A DNA stretch of 64,000 nt, taken from the NCBI GenBank assembly GCA_017480145.1, contig JAFVBF010000075.1, positions 1 through 64,000 of the forward strand, given 5' to 3'. Below, in pieces: positions 9,901 through 17,857 of this stretch. The number at the start of each line of letters is the position of its first letter. Positions within the stretch are counted from its first letter, which is position 1. Position numbers and translations under genes: made by a program. The DNA comes from Bacteroidales bacterium (GTDB lineage Bacteria > Bacteroidota > Bacteroidia > Bacteroidales > P3). The notes under the pieces were generated by a model, which made no database searches, was not told where the DNA came from, and worked only from the letters and a program-made list of their open reading frames with translations.

Positions 9901-10091
9901 CCAAGGCTGGACAGGCTACGCTGCGTGTCTATGACGTAACAGGCAAGGTCGTCATCGACAAGAATTTGGGCCGTATTGCTGAAGGCAGTCAGAAATATAC
10001 TATTGACTGTTCCAATCTAACTAAGGGAATGTATCTGGTCAACCTCCTTGTGGGTGGTGAGTCCTCGGCAACTAAACTTATTGTTAGATAA
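6945..10091 (+). CDS. Secreted beta-propeller-like protein with T9SS sorting domain
   Basis: 1048 aa from the ATG at 6945; the frame is open from 6882, but that ATG lies upstream of or inside the -7 box. A signal peptide (MKSKKVLFGLFLGLFALASA, cleavage near TAQD) is followed by motifs seen in BNR/sortilin-like propeller proteins (IGPDNIGGRVTSLVIDRR, FAGASTGGLYI, YIGTYGRGVFM near 930). The last ~80 residues form a type A T9SS sorting domain: SIYPNPV, LRVYDVTGKVV and KGMYLVNLLVGG. It is probably secreted through the type IX system and anchored at the surface or released. Substrate or partner unknown. It stands alone, with its own promoter and terminator. Confidence 0.85.
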   Translation: MKSKKVLFGLFLGLFALASATMTAQDNAASSIVEIGPDNIGGRVTSLVIDRRDATNNTVFAGASTGGLYIRSNNPDFAYYSDIWNYIPCNLDGIERVLPISHMIQLPDNSLCIATGEGTFAKGTKFSHMSAKGVGIVRFNPDTKAFSRIEYTDPEKNDAWSSINKLAYSYDKSSNTIFLFVAAKGGLYRWEIKDNNWNVAPTCLIDSVEMQDVAIVEDYKMVYFSSKNKLYRISSYESTKVVDVTNTNNVFSSASRIQLATTSANPDYLYAMVTSSTGAFRGLYLTTNQNSWTLLTTATVSPFGSQTGTTCGAICVDANNSKHIFIGGASLWEGQGYTDGSIYQWTMSSYNEDDMGSTNFMDEIFSSPFYVHSGINDIKQVQAIDDEGNAKQLFYIATNAGIFQADSAFSSFDNINRGLNNVQVNGVAVCTDGSLLIGADYSANLFIEARQGRFLSGIPGDASIFNPTWYDSIGSGTNHIANVYWHGNGGQVAASRFQQFAPESRRNMFFSSENGQYARSSADYTDYSNTQTWTIGESFLGNEANSGNAVAQMYLWESNSMVGVSDVSHSIDTNDEVFRPGVGAIRIGCFGSEMPNSCNGLIKSGDTIIVPNVATASYPFRHVFSQNKIVDQNGTNLTVDNPIQSHLFILVRHTANANGVIARKDKIAMSWTPADFRCVYATNDGSIIEPSMGWADVYMVDKSKSMNRNRGISTFGVSADGNQILVVVANDTNDSCFVVRVQGIFDSVDYHQERWSISRQLGYADGTYTDGPTLVADTLEYNGSIWFPRKISSIVMDASNRAIFTFEGHDNKADFPNVLVMENASGNYTFADKSIPGKMAAYSALVESTERDVFIGTEDGLYKTTSSSFSNSKPSWTRYGNFVGVPVTSLTQQVNDLPIQRMTLHDGIEINNYVFPRTKYPYAIYIGTYGRGVFMDSAYVKNYSDEVLEEIDYVGITPVVKSSGLNAVSIYPNPVSIQATMDMSIAKAGQATLRVYDVTGKVVIDKNLGRIAEGSQKYTIDCSNLTKGMYLVNLLVGGESSATKLIVR

Positions 10092-10109
10092 ACTTCAGTA
10101 GAAATCATA

Positions 10110-10147
10110 AGAGGTACTCGCCCTGGTTAGGAGAGTACCTCTTTTTT
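10110..10147 (+). terminator. Rho-independent terminator
   Basis: AGAGGTACTC (10110-10119) pairs perfectly with GAGTACCTCT (10133-10142) and is followed by a T-run. It ends the T9SS cargo transcript 19 nt after its stop codon. Confidence 0.85.
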
Positions 10148-10190
10148 ATTCATTCTTGTCTATTTTCTTTAATCCAATCCCGAAATACCG

Positions 10191-11471
10191 ATGAATAAAA
10201 ACTTAGTTCAGGAACTTCAGTGGCGGGGCATGATTCATAATATGATGCCTGGCACAGAGGAACAGCTGTCAAAGGAAGTAACAACTGCTTATGTCGGAAT
10301 CGATCCAACAGCCGACTCTCTTCATATTGGACACCTTGTCTCTATCATGCTATTGAAGCATTTGCAGATGGCAGGGCATAAACCGCTGGCTCTGGTTGGT
10401 GGTGCCACAGGTATGATAGGAGACCCTTCTTTCAAGGCGGCAGAACGCAAGTTGCTTACGCTTGAAGAGGTGCAGCATAATGTGGATTGTATCCGTCGTC
10501 AGCTTTCCAAATTTCTGGACTTTGAAAATCCTGTAAATGGAGCGGAAATCGTTAATAATTACGACTGGATGAAGGATTATCTGTTCCTTGATTTTATCCG
10601 CGACGTTGGTAAGCATATCACTGTAAACTACATGATGGCTAAGGATTCAGTCCAGAAACGACTTGAAACAGGTCTTTCTTTTACCGAGTTCAGTTACCAG
10701 CTTCTTCAGGCTTTTGATTTCCTGACGCTTTATCGTACGAAAGGCTGCCGGCTTCAGATGGGTGGCTCCGACCAGTGGGGAAACATCACTACTGGTACTG
10801 AACTGATTCGTCGTATGGAGGGGGGCGAGGCTTTTGCGCTCACCTGCCCGCTCATCACGAAGGCCGATGGTACCAAATTCGGCAAGACTGAGGGGGGTAA
10901 TGTGTGGCTTGACCCTCAGCGTACCAGCCCATATAAGTTCTACCAGTTTTGGCTCAATTGTTCGGATATAGATACCGCCCGTTACATTCGTATATTTACT
11001 CTCTTCTCAAAAGATGAGATTGAGGCTTTGGAGCAGGAACATGCCCAGGCCCCCGAACGTCGTGTTCTTCAGAAGGCGTTGGCCAAAGATATCACATGCC
11101 GTGTCCATAGTCAGCAGGACTACGAGGCTGCTGTGACTGCCAGCGAACTCCTATTTGGCAAAGGGACTACCGAACAACTTAGCACTCTTGATAGGGCCAC
11201 GTTGTTAAGTGTCTTTGAGGGTGTGCCGCAGTACACGGTTTCACGCAGTCTGCTGGAACAGGGAATTAGCCTCATTGACCTTACTGCCGTTGAAACATCA
11301 ATGTTTTCCTCCAAGGGCGAAATACGTCGCGAACTGAAACAAAACTCTATTTCGGTTAATAAGGTTAAAGTGGGGGAGGATTGTTCGTTGTCTGTTTCTG
11401 ACATTCTTCCCTGTGGATTGATTCTTATCCAAAGGGGCAAGAAAAACTATTATCTTGTCGCTGTTGAATAG
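10191..11471 (+). CDS. tyrS: Tyrosyl-tRNA synthetase
   Basis: 426 aa, normal length for bacterial TyrRS. It charges tRNA-Tyr with tyrosine in the cytosol. Visible class I features are the HIGH motif (HIGH at 45-48), the tyrosine-binding segment (GGSDQWGNI), and a KMSKS-like loop, KFGKT, near residue 230. A C-terminal S4-type RNA-binding domain starts near residue 355 ([19 protein letters not shown]). The gene is monocistronic, flanked by a terminator on each side. No T-box or other leader is visible, and none is expected in this phylum. Confidence 0.97.
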   Translation: MNKNLVQELQWRGMIHNMMPGTEEQLSKEVTTAYVGIDPTADSLHIGHLVSIMLLKHLQMAGHKPLALVGGATGMIGDPSFKAAERKLLTLEEVQHNVDCIRRQLSKFLDFENPVNGAEIVNNYDWMKDYLFLDFIRDVGKHITVNYMMAKDSVQKRLETGLSFTEFSYQLLQAFDFLTLYRTKGCRLQMGGSDQWGNITTGTELIRRMEGGEAFALTCPLITKADGTKFGKTEGGNVWLDPQRTSPYKFYQFWLNCSDIDTARYIRIFTLFSKDEIEALEQEHAQAPERRVLQKALAKDITCRVHSQQDYEAAVTASELLFGKGTTEQLSTLDRATLLSVFEGVPQYTVSRSLLEQGISLIDLTAVETSMFSSKGEIRRELKQNSISVNKVKVGEDCSLSVSDILPCGLILIQRGKKNYYLVAVE

Positions 11472-11530
11472 TTCCACTTCGTAGGGTTGTTATCACACCA
11501 TCTACGAAAGGGGGTGGATTTATATGTAAA

Positions 11531-11566
11531 TACAGGGTCAGCATCACCTAAGATGCCGACCCTGTA
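11531..11566. terminator. Shared terminator between convergent tyrS and the B12 lipoprotein gene
   Basis: A 15-bp stem with one mismatch: TACAGGGTCAGCATC (11531-11545) against GATGCCGACCCTGTA (11552-11566). A-T rich flanks on both sides mean it could serve either strand. Confidence 0.75.
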
Positions 11567-11590
11567 TTTATATATAATTGGCTAATATAT

Positions 11591-12682
11591 TTATTTTATG
11601 AAGCAGATGTGTGTGGGCAGCATGGTGGTTTCTGCCTTCCAACGCAAACTTCCGTCCTGACGAAAACCATAGAGGTCTCCATTGGCGGAATAATTTTGTG
11701 CGTCGCTGATGTAGATGTCTCCATTCGTTGCGTTGATGGTGATGGCATTGGGTGTAGTCATATCGGAGAGGCTGGAGGTCAAGATCGCAGTTTTTTCCAT
11801 AGTTGTCCCGTCAATCTTGTATGCTTCGGCATGGCTGGAACTATAGTCTGCGGCATACACCAGCCCCAACACGTAGATATTGCCTCCGTACACATCCATG
11901 TCAGCGACGGAAACTTCTGTTTGATTGACGCTGTTGTCTGCAAGGGTTACGACAGCCACGCCAGCCGGGGCAAGATAATAGTCCCCATAATAGCCTACGG
12001 CTAATTTGCCATTTGACAGAACTTTGACAAAATTAGGGTTTACTCCTACTACGATTTTACCCGTCTCTGTAAAGGTTGAAAGATTGACTACGGAGAGTGT
12101 GCTGTCATAAATATATCCGCCATCAGCAGTCATAGCATAGCTATTGCACACATATATGTTGTCTCCTGCTATGCAGAGCCCTTCGGGATTGACTTCTCCC
12201 AGGGTGCATGTGGCTTCGATTTCGTAAGTGGCGGTGTCAATCCGTATTACTGAGGGTTGGGGATAGTAGCAACTGACATATATTTTCCCATTTGCGGCAG
12301 CCATGCTGCGAGGGTAACGTGTCCCCATTTCGATGGTCTTTTTGCATTTGCCTGACATTGGGTCGATGATTTCAATAGTCCCCGACCCAGATACGGTGAC
12401 AAATAATTGACTTCCGTATTGTAAGATGTCTTGGGCAAGGTCGCCTAATTTGCGGTTGTTTTGACTTGCAAAGTAGTTGTTGGTCATATTTCCCGTGGCA
12501 GGGTCAAAATAACTTAACTCAGCATTATTGCCCCCCCAGTTGCCCTGATTGATAAGATAGGCATGGGCGGCGGTTGTTGAACTGTTGTTGTCCTCCTTTT
12601 GCGTGTTGTTGTCATCGTCTTTGGAGCAGCCTGCCATTAGGAGTGCTACCGTCAAGGCGGGAATTAGGAATGTTTTTTTCAT
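11591..12682 (-). CDS. BtuG-like surface lipoprotein (DUF5074/YncE-like propeller)
   Basis: 363 aa. A lipoprotein signal with lipobox LMAGC (Cys19) is followed at once by SKDDDNN, an acidic stretch like the lipoprotein export signal that sends Bacteroidetes lipoproteins to the cell surface. The body is a repeated beta-propeller: LINQGNWGGNNAELSYFD (DUF5074 hallmark), YPRSMAAANGKIYVSCYY, NPEGLCIAGDNIYVCNSY, TTPNAITINATNGDIYISD. It is 24 nt downstream of a BtuB-like receptor under a cobalamin riboswitch. In Bacteroides the BtuB partner BtuG is a surface propeller lipoprotein that binds B12 very tightly; the same role is inferred here from context plus fold. Sequence identity to characterised BtuG could not be measured. 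Confidence 0.78.
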   Translation of the reverse strand: MKKTFLIPALTVALLMAGCSKDDDNNTQKEDNNSSTTAAHAYLINQGNWGGNNAELSYFDPATGNMTNNYFASQNNRKLGDLAQDILQYGSQLFVTVSGSGTIEIIDPMSGKCKKTIEMGTRYPRSMAAANGKIYVSCYYPQPSVIRIDTATYEIEATCTLGEVNPEGLCIAGDNIYVCNSYAMTADGGYIYDSTLSVVNLSTFTETGKIVVGVNPNFVKVLSNGKLAVGYYGDYYLAPAGVAVVTLADNSVNQTEVSVADMDVYGGNIYVLGLVYAADYSSSHAEAYKIDGTTMEKTAILTSSLSDMTTPNAITINATNGDIYISDAQNYSANGDLYGFRQDGSLRWKAETTMLPTHICFIK

Positions 12683-12706
12683 GATAAATTATTTTATGGT
12701 TAGATA

Positions 12707-14761
12707 TTAGAAGTCATAAGATACAGCCATCCTGAAGTTACGACCCATCATTGGGTAACTGCGTACTACTTCATATTGCACATCAAATAGGTTTAGTACG
12801 TGGGCTTGTACTTGTAGTTCGCCATGTCGTATCTTCCATTTGCGAGATACTGTAATTCCTTGGTCAATATAGCCTGTAACAAGGTTCTCTTCCGTGTTTT
12901 GTTGTAGGCAGTACCGGTCACCCACTAATGTGATGTCATAGCCTATGTTTATCCACGGGGACTCAATATATAGGGCTATATGGCCTGAATGTTGCGGTGT
13001 ATAAGGTATTTGATGCCCATAGGTTTTGCTTTTAGGATTCGTGTGGTCCACGGCTTTTTGGTAGGAATAGCTTCCCGATAGGGTTAGATCTATGTTCTGC
13101 AAGGTCATTGTGGCTTCAGACTTTATGTCAATCCCATGGATGTCCACTTCTCCCATATTAATCATTGACCATACGAACATATTTTGTCTTGGGATGGCTA
13201 CAATTTTGTCTGTCACTTGATTGTGATATGCATCGACTGTTAGTGTGGCAATATGTAGCCATTGACTTTCCGTGCCGTAAATGTAGGTGAGTCCTATGTT
13301 TTGTTGCAGGGCTTTTTCCGGATTGAGGCTACGGGTGGTGGATAGATAGTAGAGCTCGTTGAATGAGGGTATTCGGTAGTTCTCTTTGATATAATAGCGT
13401 AGACGTAACCCTATGGAGGAAAATGGCTTGATGATGATGCCTGCATAAGGAGACATCCTTTGATAGCCATTATTATGCTGTATTTTTGTAGTGCTGGTTT
13501 CTGCCTCTTCATTAGTTAGTGTGCCAAGTAGGTTGGCTGAAAGGGTAAGTCTTGGTCGGTCAAAGTTCACGGCAAGCACGGTGAGCGAAGTCCATCGGCA
13601 AACATTGTCATTGGTTGGTAGGTTACTGTGCAGTGTATTCAAAGAACCGTCTTCCGCTACGCTGAGCCGTAGTCCGCGGAGTGTCTGATACAGCAGGGTG
13701 GCCGATACGTAGCCTTCTCGCTGGGCGTAATCATTGTGCAGTGTGCCGCTCACCACGTGTTTGGAGGTATCATCATAGGCCTCGTCGCCCAGTTGATATT
13801 TTGCCAGCACCTGAAGTCTCATTCGGTGGCTGCCAGTGTCGGTATCCCAAAAGTGTAGTCGGTAGCGAGATTGGATGAAAAACGTTTGATTCCGTGTCTG
13901 CTCTGATGCATTTACGGTGTTGTATAGTATCACTGCTCCTGGCAGGTGGTGATGCGACTGGCTATAGTGCGTTTTCACCATTAGTTGCTGGTTGCGTGCT
14001 GGGGTGTAGAATAGGTTTGCATCGTACGTGGACATCCATACTTGCGAATTTTTACGGCGTAGCACAGCACTGCTATCAACTTCCCTCCGACCATAGTACA
14101 GTGTGAACGGGTAGTCCCCGTCGCTACGCAGGTAATTACCCCATAAGGATAGCGTCAGTTTGTCGGTTATTTTCTGCCCCAATGAAAATGATGGAGATAG
14201 CATTCCAAAACTGCCCCCTTCAATAGTGATTTTCATTTGGGTATTCTCATCTGGCGTAAACCGTGGCTGCAGCGTTTCCATATTGAGTACATTGCCTGCT
14301 GCATACCCACGGGCCGACTGAAGCAACTGGTTGTGCTGCCCGTTTGCGAAGCTTACGAAGGCACTGTTGCCTACCAGATATCGGCCTATGTCTATCTGGC
14401 CATTCTGGCATTCCGTCACTCCCACGCCGTCTATTGTCAGTGCGGTGAACTGGCTCCCCAGTCCTCGTGCGGAAACGGTCTTGATGCCGCCTACGCCGCC
14501 ATAGTCCTTCAGTGTTATGCCTGCCATCTGTCTTACCACATCGGAGAGTTGCCTGGCTTGCTGCCGTTCCATCTGTTCACGGGATGATACTTGGGTGGGC
14601 ATCTCGATGCGTGTTATGGCGGGAGCCTCGTCAAACACACGTATTTCCTGCAATAGTTGCTTTTGTATTGTGTCGTGTTGTTGCGCATGGGTAGTGAGCG
14701 AGAAAACCATCATTACCCCGCCGCAGAAAAAGCCTATTATAGTGGATAGTTGATGCGTCAT
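12707..14761 (-). CDS. btuB: TonB-dependent cobalamin receptor (BtuB-like)
   Basis: 684 aa from the ATG at 14761. Another in-frame ATG at 14788 lies only 6 nt from the riboswitch aptamer, while a purine-rich site (14766-14775) precedes 14761. A signal peptide ends at LTTHAQQ. The plug domain (about 35-150: LSDVVRQMAGITLKDYGGVGG, then SARGLGSQFTALTIDGVGV) is followed by a ~530-residue beta-barrel ending in an aromatic (SYDF). It would import B12 across the outer membrane using TonB energy. Cobalamin specificity is inferred from the riboswitch directly upstream and the BtuG-like gene downstream, because the barrel itself is not diagnostic. Confidence 0.88.
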   Translation of the reverse strand: MTHQLSTIIGFFCGGVMMVFSLTTHAQQHDTIQKQLLQEIRVFDEAPAITRIEMPTQVSSREQMERQQARQLSDVVRQMAGITLKDYGGVGGIKTVSARGLGSQFTALTIDGVGVTECQNGQIDIGRYLVGNSAFVSFANGQHNQLLQSARGYAAGNVLNMETLQPRFTPDENTQMKITIEGGSFGMLSPSFSLGQKITDKLTLSLWGNYLRSDGDYPFTLYYGRREVDSSAVLRRKNSQVWMSTYDANLFYTPARNQQLMVKTHYSQSHHHLPGAVILYNTVNASEQTRNQTFFIQSRYRLHFWDTDTGSHRMRLQVLAKYQLGDEAYDDTSKHVVSGTLHNDYAQREGYVSATLLYQTLRGLRLSVAEDGSLNTLHSNLPTNDNVCRWTSLTVLAVNFDRPRLTLSANLLGTLTNEEAETSTTKIQHNNGYQRMSPYAGIIIKPFSSIGLRLRYYIKENYRIPSFNELYYLSTTRSLNPEKALQQNIGLTYIYGTESQWLHIATLTVDAYHNQVTDKIVAIPRQNMFVWSMINMGEVDIHGIDIKSEATMTLQNIDLTLSGSYSYQKAVDHTNPKSKTYGHQIPYTPQHSGHIALYIESPWINIGYDITLVGDRYCLQQNTEENLVTGYIDQGITVSRKWKIRHGELQVQAHVLNLFDVQYEVVRSYPMMGRNFRMAVSYDF

Positions 14762-14793
14762 GAAGTCCTTTCCTCGAGAACTAATCATAGCTC

Positions 14794-14965
14794 GATTTGG
14801 CAGGTCTTCTGACTTGTTCTACGCCTTCCCCGCCTTCTCATGCAGCTTTTTTTACCGCACAATGGCTTTTTTCATTGGGAATGCGCTCGGTTGGAACTCA
14901 CAGCAGCGGGACTGTTCGGGACTCTCACCCGATTCCCTTTTCATGCCTTTGAGGGCAACCAAATC
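14794..14965 (-). ncRNA. Cobalamin riboswitch upstream of btuB
   Basis: On the minus strand the aptamer is closed by P1 GATTTGG (14965-14959) with CCAAATC (14800-14794). Conserved blocks follow in order: GGGAAtcgGGTGAGAgTCCCG, TCCCGCTGCTGTGAG, GGCGGGGAAGGCG and the terminal B12-box GTCAGAAGACCTGCC. Only ~32 nt separate the aptamer from the btuB ATG, so control is probably by hiding the ribosome-binding site (translational) when B12 is bound. Confidence 0.95.
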
Positions 14966-14969
14966 AATT

Positions 14970-14978
14970 GCAAAGGTA
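14970..14978 (-). promoter_or_regulatory. -7 promoter box for the btuB riboswitch transcript
   Basis: On the minus strand the sequence is TACCTTTGC, matching TAnnTTTGc. It lies 5 nt upstream of the aptamer, so the transcript would begin close to the start of P1. Confidence 0.7.
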
Positions 14979-15140
14979 GGGAAAAATAAGGACATGGGTT
15001 TCTATAAAATCTCTGTTGCCGCTCTGACACACTGTTGTGCCAGCGTTTTTACACTGCATTTTACAATAAAAGAGAGGCATTGGCGTTTTTTTTACCGAGT
15101 TACTTGTATTTACGACACATATAGGGATATAGAACCATCC

Positions 15141-16334
15141 ATGAAAATCATTTGCAAAATTGTTGTCATAGCTACTCTTGCCATTTCTGCTCTACAGTCT
15201 GTTTCTGCTCAGGTAAGCGAGACTGGGCAGACTGGTAAGAACTATATTTCCACGGGAATGCCGATATTGCTCATCGCGCCAGATGCTCGTGCGGGGGCTT
15301 TGGGTGATGTGGGTGCGGCCACCACGCCCGATGCCTATTCGGCTCACTGGAACGTGGCTAAATTTGCCTTCATCGAAAACTCGTTTGGTGTGAGTACTAC
15401 TTACACTCCATGGCTGCGCAATTTAGGCGTAGGTGACATGAATCTGCTGTATCTTGGTGGCTATGGACGTATCAATCAAAACAGTGCCGTTGCGCTATCG
15501 CTCACCTATTTTTCGTTGGGAGACATAGAGAGTACTGATGAGTTTGGCGATCCGCAAGGAAATATGCATCCCAATGAGTTTGCTGTGGATGCCAGTTATG
15601 CGTTGAAGATTGGGGAATACATCTCTATAGGAGCCTCTGGACGGTTGAATCATTCCGACCTTACCAATGGACAGAATGTCGGCACAGCCTCTACCAAGGC
15701 AGCCAATAGTTTGGCAGCTGATTTTGGCTTCTACTACCAGCAGCCTTTGGAGAACAATCGGCAGATTGCTGCGGGAGTTATGATTAGTAATTTGGGTGCC
15801 AAGCTTTCCTATTCCGATGATGACACTAAGAAAGAGTTCCTGCCAGCCAACCTGCGACTTGGTGGCCGGTTCACCAAAGACATTGATTCCTATAACCAGA
15901 TCAATGCCATGCTCGACATCAATAAATTATTGGTAGCCACTCCTCCTGTGCAAGAAGCCAATGAGACTAATGCTGAATATCAGAGCCGTTACAATGATTA
16001 CTATAATCTTGGTTCTGTTCAGGGGGCTCTGCAATCGCTCTACGATGCGCCAGGGGGCTTTTCCGAAAAATTGCAGGAACTTCAACTCTCGGCGGGTGTA
16101 GAGTATTGGTATAACCACACTTTTGCTGCACGTCTTGGTTATTTCTTTGAACATTCCAATAAGGGAGGACGGCAGTATCTTACGGTTGGAGGCGGCATAC
16201 GCTACAATGTATTTGTATTCGACCTCTCCTATTTAGTTCCTACCACTAAGTTCAGCACCAATCCGCTATCTAATACCATTCGTATTTCCTTGTCTGTGGA
16301 TTTGGCCAAGTCCACATCAAGCAGTGCGGATTAA
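15141..16334 (+). CDS. porV: PorV, type IX secretion outer-membrane protein
   Basis: 397 aa from the ATG at 15141; an open frame extends back to 14760 but would cross the oppositely oriented riboswitch. A signal peptide ends VSAQ. The hallmark PorV N-terminus follows (GMPILLIAPDARAGALGDVGAAT, then DAYSAHWNVAKFAF), as does the barrel ending in a C-terminal strand region (IRISLSVDLAK). PorV (LptO) is a 14-strand FadL-like barrel that shuttles T9SS cargo from the translocon to the attachment complex with PorU. porU is not next to it here. ispF follows 15 nt later and may be co-transcribed. It pairs functionally with the CTD proteins at 6945 and 60114. Confidence 0.9.
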   Translation: MKIICKIVVIATLAISALQSVSAQVSETGQTGKNYISTGMPILLIAPDARAGALGDVGAATTPDAYSAHWNVAKFAFIENSFGVSTTYTPWLRNLGVGDMNLLYLGGYGRINQNSAVALSLTYFSLGDIESTDEFGDPQGNMHPNEFAVDASYALKIGEYISIGASGRLNHSDLTNGQNVGTASTKAANSLAADFGFYYQQPLENNRQIAAGVMISNLGAKLSYSDDDTKKEFLPANLRLGGRFTKDIDSYNQINAMLDINKLLVATPPVQEANETNAEYQSRYNDYYNLGSVQGALQSLYDAPGGFSEKLQELQLSAGVEYWYNHTFAARLGYFFEHSNKGGRQYLTVGGGIRYNVFVFDLSYLVPTTKFSTNPLSNTIRISLSVDLAKSTSSSAD

Positions 16335-16349
16335 TACCCTCCATTTATT

Positions 16350-16820
16350 ATGCGTGTCGGGATAGGTTATGATGTTCACCAGCTGCGGGAAGGGCTTCCG
16401 CTATGGATTGGTGGCGTCCAGATTGCTCACTGCAAAGGACTGGTAGGACATAGCGATGCTGATGTCCTAATTCATGCCATTTGTGATGCCCTGTTGGGTG
16501 CTGCCGCCCTGGGCGATATAGGTCAGCATTTTCCAGATAGCGACCCTGCTTATAAGGGTATTGACAGCAAGGTCCTGCTTCGACATTGCTGTGACTTGCT
16601 TAGCAAGGAGGGATATCATGTTGTCAATGTAGATAGCATTGTCTGTGCGCAGCGTCCCAAGCTGGCTCCCCACATTGTCGCTATGCGGCATACCTTGGCA
16701 GAGTCCATGGGAGTGGATATTTCGCAAGTCTCAGTCAAAGCCACGACGACTGAGCATTTAGGCTTTGAGGGCCGTGAGGAGGGCATCTCTGCCCATGCGG
16801 TAGTACTTCTGGATTCGTAA
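16350..16820 (+). CDS. ispF: 2-C-methyl-D-erythritol 2,4-cyclodiphosphate synthase
   Basis: 156 aa, standard IspF length. It converts CDP-ME 2-phosphate to the cyclodiphosphate in the MEP route to isoprenoids. The metal ligands D8 and H10 lie in [12 protein letters not shown]; the third ligand His is in [14 protein letters not shown] (about residue 42). The C-terminus has the conserved [17 protein letters not shown]. It is 15 nt downstream of porV and followed by a strong terminator. Confidence 0.97.
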   Translation: MRVGIGYDVHQLREGLPLWIGGVQIAHCKGLVGHSDADVLIHAICDALLGAAALGDIGQHFPDSDPAYKGIDSKVLLRHCCDLLSKEGYHVVNVDSIVCAQRPKLAPHIVAMRHTLAESMGVDISQVSVKATTTEHLGFEGREEGISAHAVVLLDS

Positions 16821-16841
16821 TCTGAAAAGTATGACGAAATA

Positions 16842-16884
16842 AAAATCCGGCGAGGCATCTCTTAGGACAGCCTCGCCGGATTTT
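16842..16884. terminator. Bidirectional terminator between ispF and fabD
   Basis: A perfect 14-bp stem: AAAATCCGGCGAGG (16842-16855) with CCTCGCCGGATTTT (16871-16884). The A- and T-ends give a U-tract on both strands, which suits convergent genes. Confidence 0.88.
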
Positions 16885-16907
16885 GCTTCCTTCAGGATTA
16901 TACACAA

Positions 16908-17792
16908 TTATTCTTCGATAGCGGAATGGGCGTTGATTTCGGGATTAACCTTTTTTAAGAGTCCTTGCAGCACCTTGCCAGGTCCTACTTCAATAAATTC
17001 GGTGGCTCCATCAGCAATCATGTTTTGCATGGTGGCTGTCCAGCGTACGGGGGAGGTGAGTTGGCTTACCAGATTGCGCTTAATAGTGTCTGGATCAGAG
17101 ATGGGCAGAGCACTTACATTCTGATAAACGGGACATATTGGGGCGACAATAGGGGTCTGTTCGATGGCGGCAGCCAGTTCTATTCGAGCGGGTTCCATCA
17201 GAGGGGAGTGGAATGCCCCGCCAACGGCAAGGGGTACAGCACGGCCTTTCATTTCCACTACCTTTTCACACACGCGAGCCACGCCTTCTTTGGTACCGCT
17301 GACAACGACTTGCCCAGGACAGTTATAATTGGCAGCCACGACAATTGTGTCGTTCACCTCGGAACAGATTTGCTCAACCACGTTGTCTTGTAGCTTTAGG
17401 ATAGCCGCCATCGTGGATGGTGTGGCTTCGCAGCATTTCTGCATGGCGCGTGCACGGGCAATAACCAGGCGCAGACCATCTTCAAAGCTCATTGAATGAG
17501 CTGCCGTAAGGGCGGAGAACTCACCCAGAGAATGCCCTCCTACCATGTCAGGGTGGAAGTCCTTTTCGAGATATTTGGCCATGATGACCGAGTGAAGAAA
17601 TACGGCAGGTTGGGTCACGTGCGTCTGTTTAAGGTCTTCTGCGGTGCCTTCAAACATCAGGTCGGTGATGCGGAATCCAATGATTTCATTAGCCTTTTCA
17701 AACATGGCACGGCACTGCTCATTGCTTTCGTATAGGTCTTTGCCCATACCCACAAATTGGGCTCCTTGTCCAGGAAAAACGTATGCTTTCAT
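16908..17792 (-). CDS. fabD: Malonyl-CoA:ACP transacylase
   Basis: 294 aa, usual FabD size. It moves malonyl groups from CoA to ACP for fatty-acid synthesis. The N-terminal PGQGAQ motif and the nucleophile elbow GHSLGE (Ser88) are present; the catalytic His is in AVGGAFHSPLM. It is the last gene of a minus-strand run (recQ, Ig-like lipoprotein, flippase, fabD), 65 nt after the flippase, so co-transcription is possible but not certain. Confidence 0.95.
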   Translation of the reverse strand: MKAYVFPGQGAQFVGMGKDLYESNEQCRAMFEKANEIIGFRITDLMFEGTAEDLKQTHVTQPAVFLHSVIMAKYLEKDFHPDMVGGHSLGEFSALTAAHSMSFEDGLRLVIARARAMQKCCEATPSTMAAILKLQDNVVEQICSEVNDTIVVAANYNCPGQVVVSGTKEGVARVCEKVVEMKGRAVPLAVGGAFHSPLMEPARIELAAAIEQTPIVAPICPVYQNVSALPISDPDTIKRNLVSQLTSPVRWTATMQNMIADGATEFIEVGPGKVLQGLLKKVNPEINAHSAIEE

Positions 17793-17857
17793 TTTGTTTT
17801 GATTTTGTTATATCTGCTTTTTGTGTTTAATTGCTTATGATGCTGAGTAAATTCTGT

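Noticed and set aside
14760..15140. N-terminal extension of porV to 14760
   Set aside because: It would translate through the oppositely oriented cobalamin riboswitch and its promoter; the PorV signal peptide starts at 15141.
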